From Pseudomonadota bacterium (lineage in GTDB: Bacteria; Pseudomonadota; Alphaproteobacteria; Azospirillales; Azospirillaceae): 6,221 nucleotides of DNA. The DNA lies in the NCBI GenBank assembly GCA_023412175.1, contig JAEYOB010000266.1, positions 1 to 6,221 on the forward strand, in the 5' to 3' direction. The notes beneath the pieces were generated by a model that saw only the letters and a list, made by a program, of their open reading frames with translations, did no database searches and had not been told where the DNA came from. The position numbers and the translations under genes are program-made. Positions 4,384-6,221 of this stretch are shown here, piece by piece; position 1 is the first letter of the stretch, and every line of letters starts with the position of its first letter.

Positions 4384-6206
4384 AAGTCAGCACCATCATC
4401 CTGGTCGCCTCCACCCTGCTGATCGCCAGCATTCTGACCAGCGTGGTGGCGCTGCGCTTCGGGACGCCCCTGCTGCTGATCTTTCTTGGGGTCGGGCTGC
4501 TCGCCGGGCAGGACGGCATCGGCGGCATCTCGTTCAACGACGCGCCGGGAACCTTCCTGATCGGCTCGGTGGCGCTGGCCATCATCCTGTTCGAAAGCGG
4601 CTTCGATACCCGGGTCCAGAGCTATCGGACCGCGGCGTGGCCGGCCATGGCCCTGGCCACGATCGGCGTGGGCATAACCACCGGCGTCGTCGGCGTGGCG
4701 GCGCATTTCCTGCTGGCGCTGCCCTGGATCGAGTCCTTCCTGATCGGCGCCGTGGTCAGCTCGACCGACGCGGCGGCGGTGTTCCTTCTGCTCCGGGTCG
4801 GCGGCATCACCATCCGCGACCGCGTGCGCTCGACGCTGGAGATCGAGTCGGGCAGCAACGATCCGATGGCGATCCTGCTGACCATCGTGCTGGTCGAGGC
4901 CGTCCAGGTCGGCCATCTGGAGCCGGCACACCTGGCGCTTGAGTTCGTCCGCGAGATGGGAGGCGGCGTGACCGGCGGGCTGGTCGGCGGCGTGCTTCTG
5001 GTGACGCTGATCAATGGCGCACGGCTCGAGTCGGGCCTCAACCTCGTGGTGTCGCTGGCCATCGCGCTGTTCGTCTTCGCCAGCACCGCGGCGCTGGGCG
5101 GCAGCGGCTTCCTGGCGGTCTACGTCGCCGGTCTGGTGGCCGGCAACGTCCACCTGCGCGGCGCCCAGAACCTGCGCCGCTTCCACAGCGGCCTGACATG
5201 GCTCAGCCAGATCGTCATGTTCGTCCTGCTGGGCCTGCTCGCCACGCCCAGCGGCTTCAAGACCATCGCCATCCCGGCGGTGGTGCTGGCCTTCCTGCTG
5301 ATCCTGGTGGCGCGGCCGCTGGCGGTGTGGCTATGCCTGCTGCCCTTCCGCTTCACCGCCAACGAGACGACCTTCGTCGGCTGGGTCGGCCTGCGCGGCG
5401 CCGTGTCCATGCTGCTGGCCCTGGTGCCGGTCATGGGCGACCTGCCGAACGGGCAGACCATCTTCAACACCACCTTCATCGTGGTGATCGTCTCGCTGCT
5501 GGTGCAGGGCTGGACCATCGGCCCGATGGCGCGCTGGTTGCGCCTGATCGTGCCGCCGCGCACCGGTCCGGTGGAGCGCGTCGAACTGGAGCTTCCGGGC
5601 GAGGTCGGGCAGGAGCTGGTCGCCTACACCGTCCCCCCGAAGAGCGCCGTGGCGCGCGGCCAGCCGCTGCCGCGCTGGGCGCGGCCGTCGCTGGTGGTGC
5701 GCGACGGCGGCGTGGTGCCGCTGCACAAGGCGCGACCGATCCGGTCCGGCGACCGCGTGTACATGTTCGTGGCGCCCAACCGGCTGGCTCTGCTCGACAA
5801 ACTCATGGGCGGCGCCCGTCCGCTCGACCAGAGCGACCGCGAGTTCTACGGCGACCTGGCGCTCAACCCCGAGGCGACCGTGGAGCAGATCGCCGAGATG
5901 TACGGCCTGCCGCTGGCCTTGCAGAACACCCACCGCACCCTGCGGGCGCTGTTTCACCACGAATTCCCGAAGGGCTTCGAGCTGGGCGACCGGGTGCGCA
6001 TGGGGGGCGTCGAGCTGATCGTGCGCGACCTGGACGAGGATGGCGAGATCGTCTCGGTTGGCCTGGACCTGGAGCCGCTGCCGCCGGGCAAGACCCGGTT
6101 GCCGCTGCTGCTGCCCCCCGGCCAGATCCGCGAGCGCGTCGAGACATGGTGGAGCCGCACCGCCTTCCGCCGCTGGCAGCAGCGGCAGCGGCGGCCGGGC
6201 GCCTGA
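4377..6206 (+). CDS. nhaP2: K+/H+ antiporter of the NhaP2 (CvrA) type, CPA1 family
   Basis: A 609-residue inner-membrane cation/proton antiporter. Residues 1-390 form the CPA1 exchanger domain, with many hydrophobic helices. They carry SSTDAAAVF at 128-136 (conserved Thr130-Asp131), ESGSNDP at 157-163 with the ion-binding Asn161-Asp162 pair, and GLRGAVSM at 338-345 with conserved Arg340. The cytoplasmic tail has a TrkA-C/RCK_C-like domain (about 400-475, including RPIRSGDRVYMFV) and a CorC/HlyC-type transporter-associated domain (about 490-572, including MYGLPL and GDRVRMGGVELIVRD). This order matches NhaP2/CvrA K+/H+ antiporters of about 575-600 residues, which export K+ and support growth under osmotic or pH stress. 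The last 25 residues are unusually basic and Trp-rich. The ATG start keeps helix 1 intact; no in-frame start lies between it and the preceding gene's stop. Ion preference (K+ or Na+) is inferred from domain order. Confidence 0.92.
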   Translation: MEEVSTIILVASTLLIASILTSVVALRFGTPLLLIFLGVGLLAGQDGIGGISFNDAPGTFLIGSVALAIILFESGFDTRVQSYRTAAWPAMALATIGVGITTGVVGVAAHFLLALPWIESFLIGAVVSSTDAAAVFLLLRVGGITIRDRVRSTLEIESGSNDPMAILLTIVLVEAVQVGHLEPAHLALEFVREMGGGVTGGLVGGVLLVTLINGARLESGLNLVVSLAIALFVFASTAALGGSGFLAVYVAGLVAGNVHLRGAQNLRRFHSGLTWLSQIVMFVLLGLLATPSGFKTIAIPAVVLAFLLILVARPLAVWLCLLPFRFTANETTFVGWVGLRGAVSMLLALVPVMGDLPNGQTIFNTTFIVVIVSLLVQGWTIGPMARWLRLIVPPRTGPVERVELELPGEVGQELVAYTVPPKSAVARGQPLPRWARPSLVVRDGGVVPLHKARPIRSGDRVYMFVAPNRLALLDKLMGGARPLDQSDREFYGDLALNPEATVEQIAEMYGLPLALQNTHRTLRALFHHEFPKGFELGDRVRMGGVELIVRDLDEDGEIVSVGLDLEPLPPGKTRLPLLLPPGQIRERVETWWSRTAFRRWQQRQRRPGA

Positions 6207-6215
6207 ACGTCAGGC
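6201..6215 (+). terminator. Short hairpin over the antiporter stop codon, region cut by the window end
   Basis: GCCTGA (6201-6206) and TCAGGC (6210-6215) form a perfect 6-bp stem with an ACG loop that includes the TGA stop. GC-rich bases continue to the window edge, so a larger terminator may be cut off here. Weak as it stands. Confidence 0.25.
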
Positions 6216-6221
6216 CGGCGC

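Noticed and set aside
4349..4942. Plus-strand open frame starting at the ATG in the left arm of the start-codon hairpin
   Set aside because: It is in a different frame from the antiporter, its product is low-complexity His/Arg/Gly, and it overlaps 560 bases of a gene with clear motifs.
4149..5186. 345-codon minus-strand open frame antisense to the lipoprotein and antiporter
   Set aside because: It spans two well-supported plus-strand genes, is rich in Gln/Asp/His/Arg and has no domain; it is a GC-driven shadow.

Overview
The window is about 6.2 kb of GC-rich (visibly about 70%) bacterial DNA. The gene content is typical of an alphaproteobacterium: a MocA-type nucleotidyltransferase, an MsbA-like exporter, a 17-kDa-antigen-type (RT0821/Lpp0805 family) lipoprotein and an NhaP2-type antiporter. 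A Rhodospirillales or Azospirillum-like host is my best guess, by resemblance only; nothing in the window proves the taxon. Coding density is high and GC-rich codon use is uniform. I see no tRNA, rRNA, CRISPR array, transposase or sign of recent transfer.

Left part (1-1434, plus strand): the 3' end of a molybdenum-cofactor-type nucleotidyltransferase gene cut by the window edge. A 118-bp gap with a recognisable sigma70-like promoter follows, then a complete tyrosine/dual-specificity phosphatase gene with the HCX5R signature.

Convergent junction (1435-1562): about 130 bp holding three successive inverted repeats, one with an 18-bp perfect stem. They probably end transcription from both sides and may belong to a dispersed repeat.

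Middle part (1563-3677, minus strand): a full MsbA-like ABC exporter (fused permease and ATPase). Upstream of it on the same strand is a 60-residue glycine-zipper lipoprotein, with a terminator-like hairpin between the two.

Right part (3848-6206, plus strand): a second glycine-zipper lipoprotein (17-kDa surface antigen type), divergent from the small one across 170 bp, then 46 bp later a K+/H+ antiporter of the NhaP2 type. The antiporter start codon lies inside a 15-bp near-perfect hairpin and has no visible Shine-Dalgarno sequence.

From 1563 to 6206 the genes share a cell-envelope theme (lipid or drug export, two outer-membrane-type lipoproteins, cation homeostasis). This is a loose neighbourhood rather than a demonstrated pathway. 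I found no convincing new multi-gene system. The most unusual items are RNA/DNA structures: the start-codon hairpin at 4344-4383, the inverted-repeat cluster at 1440-1563, and an inverted repeat around the phosphatase promoter -10 element.
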